DNA of 7,302 nucleotides from Methanobacteriota archaeon (GTDB lineage Archaea; Hydrothermarchaeota; Hydrothermarchaeia; Hydrothermarchaeales; BMS3B): assembly GCA_013152995.1 (NCBI GenBank), contig JAADFH010000020.1:1-7302 (forward strand), read 5' to 3'. The position numbers were made by a program, and so were the translations under genes. Below, in pieces: positions 6,610 through 7,302 of this stretch; positions within the stretch are counted from its first letter, which is position 1; each line of letters starts with the position of its first letter. The notes under the pieces were generated by a model. It did no database searches. It was given only the letters and a program-made list of their open reading frames with translations, and was not told where the DNA came from.

Positions 6610-7295
6610 ATGATAGACGTTATCGGGGTGTACAGGGAGGGGGTGAGGCACTCCTCAGAAATCCCTACATCGCACTGCCCTTTGTGGTGGCTAACTTTGC
6701 TGTTTCTGCGCTGCTTTATTCTATATCCGAGCTCGGCATAAAGCCAGAGGCAGAGGCAGGCATGATTGGCGTGTCCCTGCTGGTTTTCGGGCTGTCAATA
6801 GCTCTGAGCGGTATAGCGCAGGGGGTGGGGGTCAGGATGGGTGTGGAGATAGTGGAGCGTGGCAGAAGCTCGCTTGCAACTGGCATGAAGGTGCTTGAGA
6901 GGCAGGCGGCGCAGCTGGTGCTCGCCTCTGCGGCTGTTAGTGTGCTCGTGCTTCTGGGGCTGATGCTGGTGGTAATCCCCGGCATAATCGCAGGCTTTCT
7001 GCTGATGTTCACCATAACTGCGCTGGTGATTGAAGAACTCCCCGCCTTCAGGGCGCTGAAGAGGAGCTACGATGTGGTGCTGGAGAACACGGGTGATGCG
7101 CTTCTCTACGGTCTTATACTGGTGGTTCTCAACCTGCTTGCGGGGATAACCAGCAGGCTCTTTCAGGGTGTGGATGTTCTCTACCTGCTCGTGCCGCCGC
7201 TGGTGGATGCTCTCGTAATGGGCGTCGTAACCATAGCGGGGGTGCTGTTCTTCCTGGAGGCTAAGCGCTCAGCTCAAGCATCCGCTGAAGGCTGA
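6610..7295 (+). CDS. Six-helix membrane protein of unknown function, apparent N-terminal frameshift
   Basis: The body of the protein (about 220 residues) lies in the frame that ends at TGA 7293-7295. Counting from GTG 6603, it has six hydrophobic helices near residues 22-42, 53-76, 102-125, 127-145, 165-186 and 195-218. A central IPGIIAGF...VIEELPAFRALKRSYDVV pattern is seen in DUF4013/YciC-like membrane families. That family's function is not established. The credible N-terminus is in another frame: ATG 6610 encodes MIDVIGVYREGVRH, after which a one-base shift near 6639-6653 restores LLRNPYIALPFVV. In 6610-6651 that frame has G/C at 12 of 14 third positions, against 6 of 16 for the frame running from GTG 6603. 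The cause may be a sequencing error, a real mutation or slippage on the G5 run. If the frame is truly broken, a shorter product from a later start such as GTG 6684 is possible. It lies three bases after the gltB operon stop and is probably cotranscribed. Nothing links it to glutamate synthesis. Confidence 0.7.
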
Positions 7296-7302
7296 GCATG
7301 GC

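Noticed and set aside
6610..6741. A separate 43-residue small protein from ATG 6610
   Set aside because: Only the first 14 codons look coding. The remainder (SSEIPTSHCPLWW onward) looks like out-of-frame translation of the membrane protein, so a frameshift explains it better than an independent gene.
7298..7302. ATG three bases after the last stop, possibly the next gene start
   Set aside because: Only five bases remain in the window, so it cannot be judged.

Overview
The window reads as archaeal, probably euryarchaeal. The glutamate synthase large subunit is encoded as three separate genes, with a ferredoxin-type domain fused to the FMN part. Shine-Dalgarno sites are of the AGGAGG/GGTGA type, arginine is dominated by AGG, ATA is a common isoleucine codon, and third positions are strongly G/C. 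A few bacteria also carry the split form, so the domain assignment is an inference from combined signals and the genus cannot be named. Every gene is on the + strand and the window is almost entirely coding. The only non-coding stretch of note is 57 bases, at 3156-3212.

Left block (1-3155): a glycan-assembly operon. An upstream gene probably ends in an ATGA overlap at 21-24. Next come a DPM1-like family 2 glycosyltransferase (21-692), a second family 2 glycosyltransferase of the rhamnosyltransferase-like type (694-1674), and an 11-helix membrane protein (1671-3155) whose layout resembles GT-C enzymes that use lipid-linked sugars. One-base gaps and 4-base overlaps, each with a Shine-Dalgarno inside the preceding gene, point to coupled translation. 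A plausible job is synthesis of a polyprenyl-linked sugar, extension of a glycan on the cytoplasmic face, and transfer or elongation outside the membrane, for example on the S-layer or a surface polysaccharide.

Boundary (3156-3212): a T6 tract, an AT-richer segment and a small imperfect hairpin just before the first gltB gene. This is the likely border between two transcription units.

Right block (3213-6606): a three-gene glutamate synthase (GOGAT). It holds the class II glutamine amidotransferase (3213-4292), the synthase with two 4Fe-4S ferredoxin motifs, an FMN barrel and the CX5CX4C cluster motif (4293-5804), and the GXGXG beta-helix subunit (5806-6606). Together they should convert glutamine plus 2-oxoglutarate to two glutamates. 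No NAD(P)H-oxidising GltD gene is present here, so reduced ferredoxin or a subunit encoded elsewhere probably supplies electrons.

End (6610-7295): a six-helix membrane protein of uncertain function. Its reading frame is interrupted near the N-terminus. The convincing start (ATG 6610) and the body of the protein lie in different frames, one base apart. This frameshift is the most notable observation in the window. I found no mobile element, CRISPR array, RNA gene or clearly new system.
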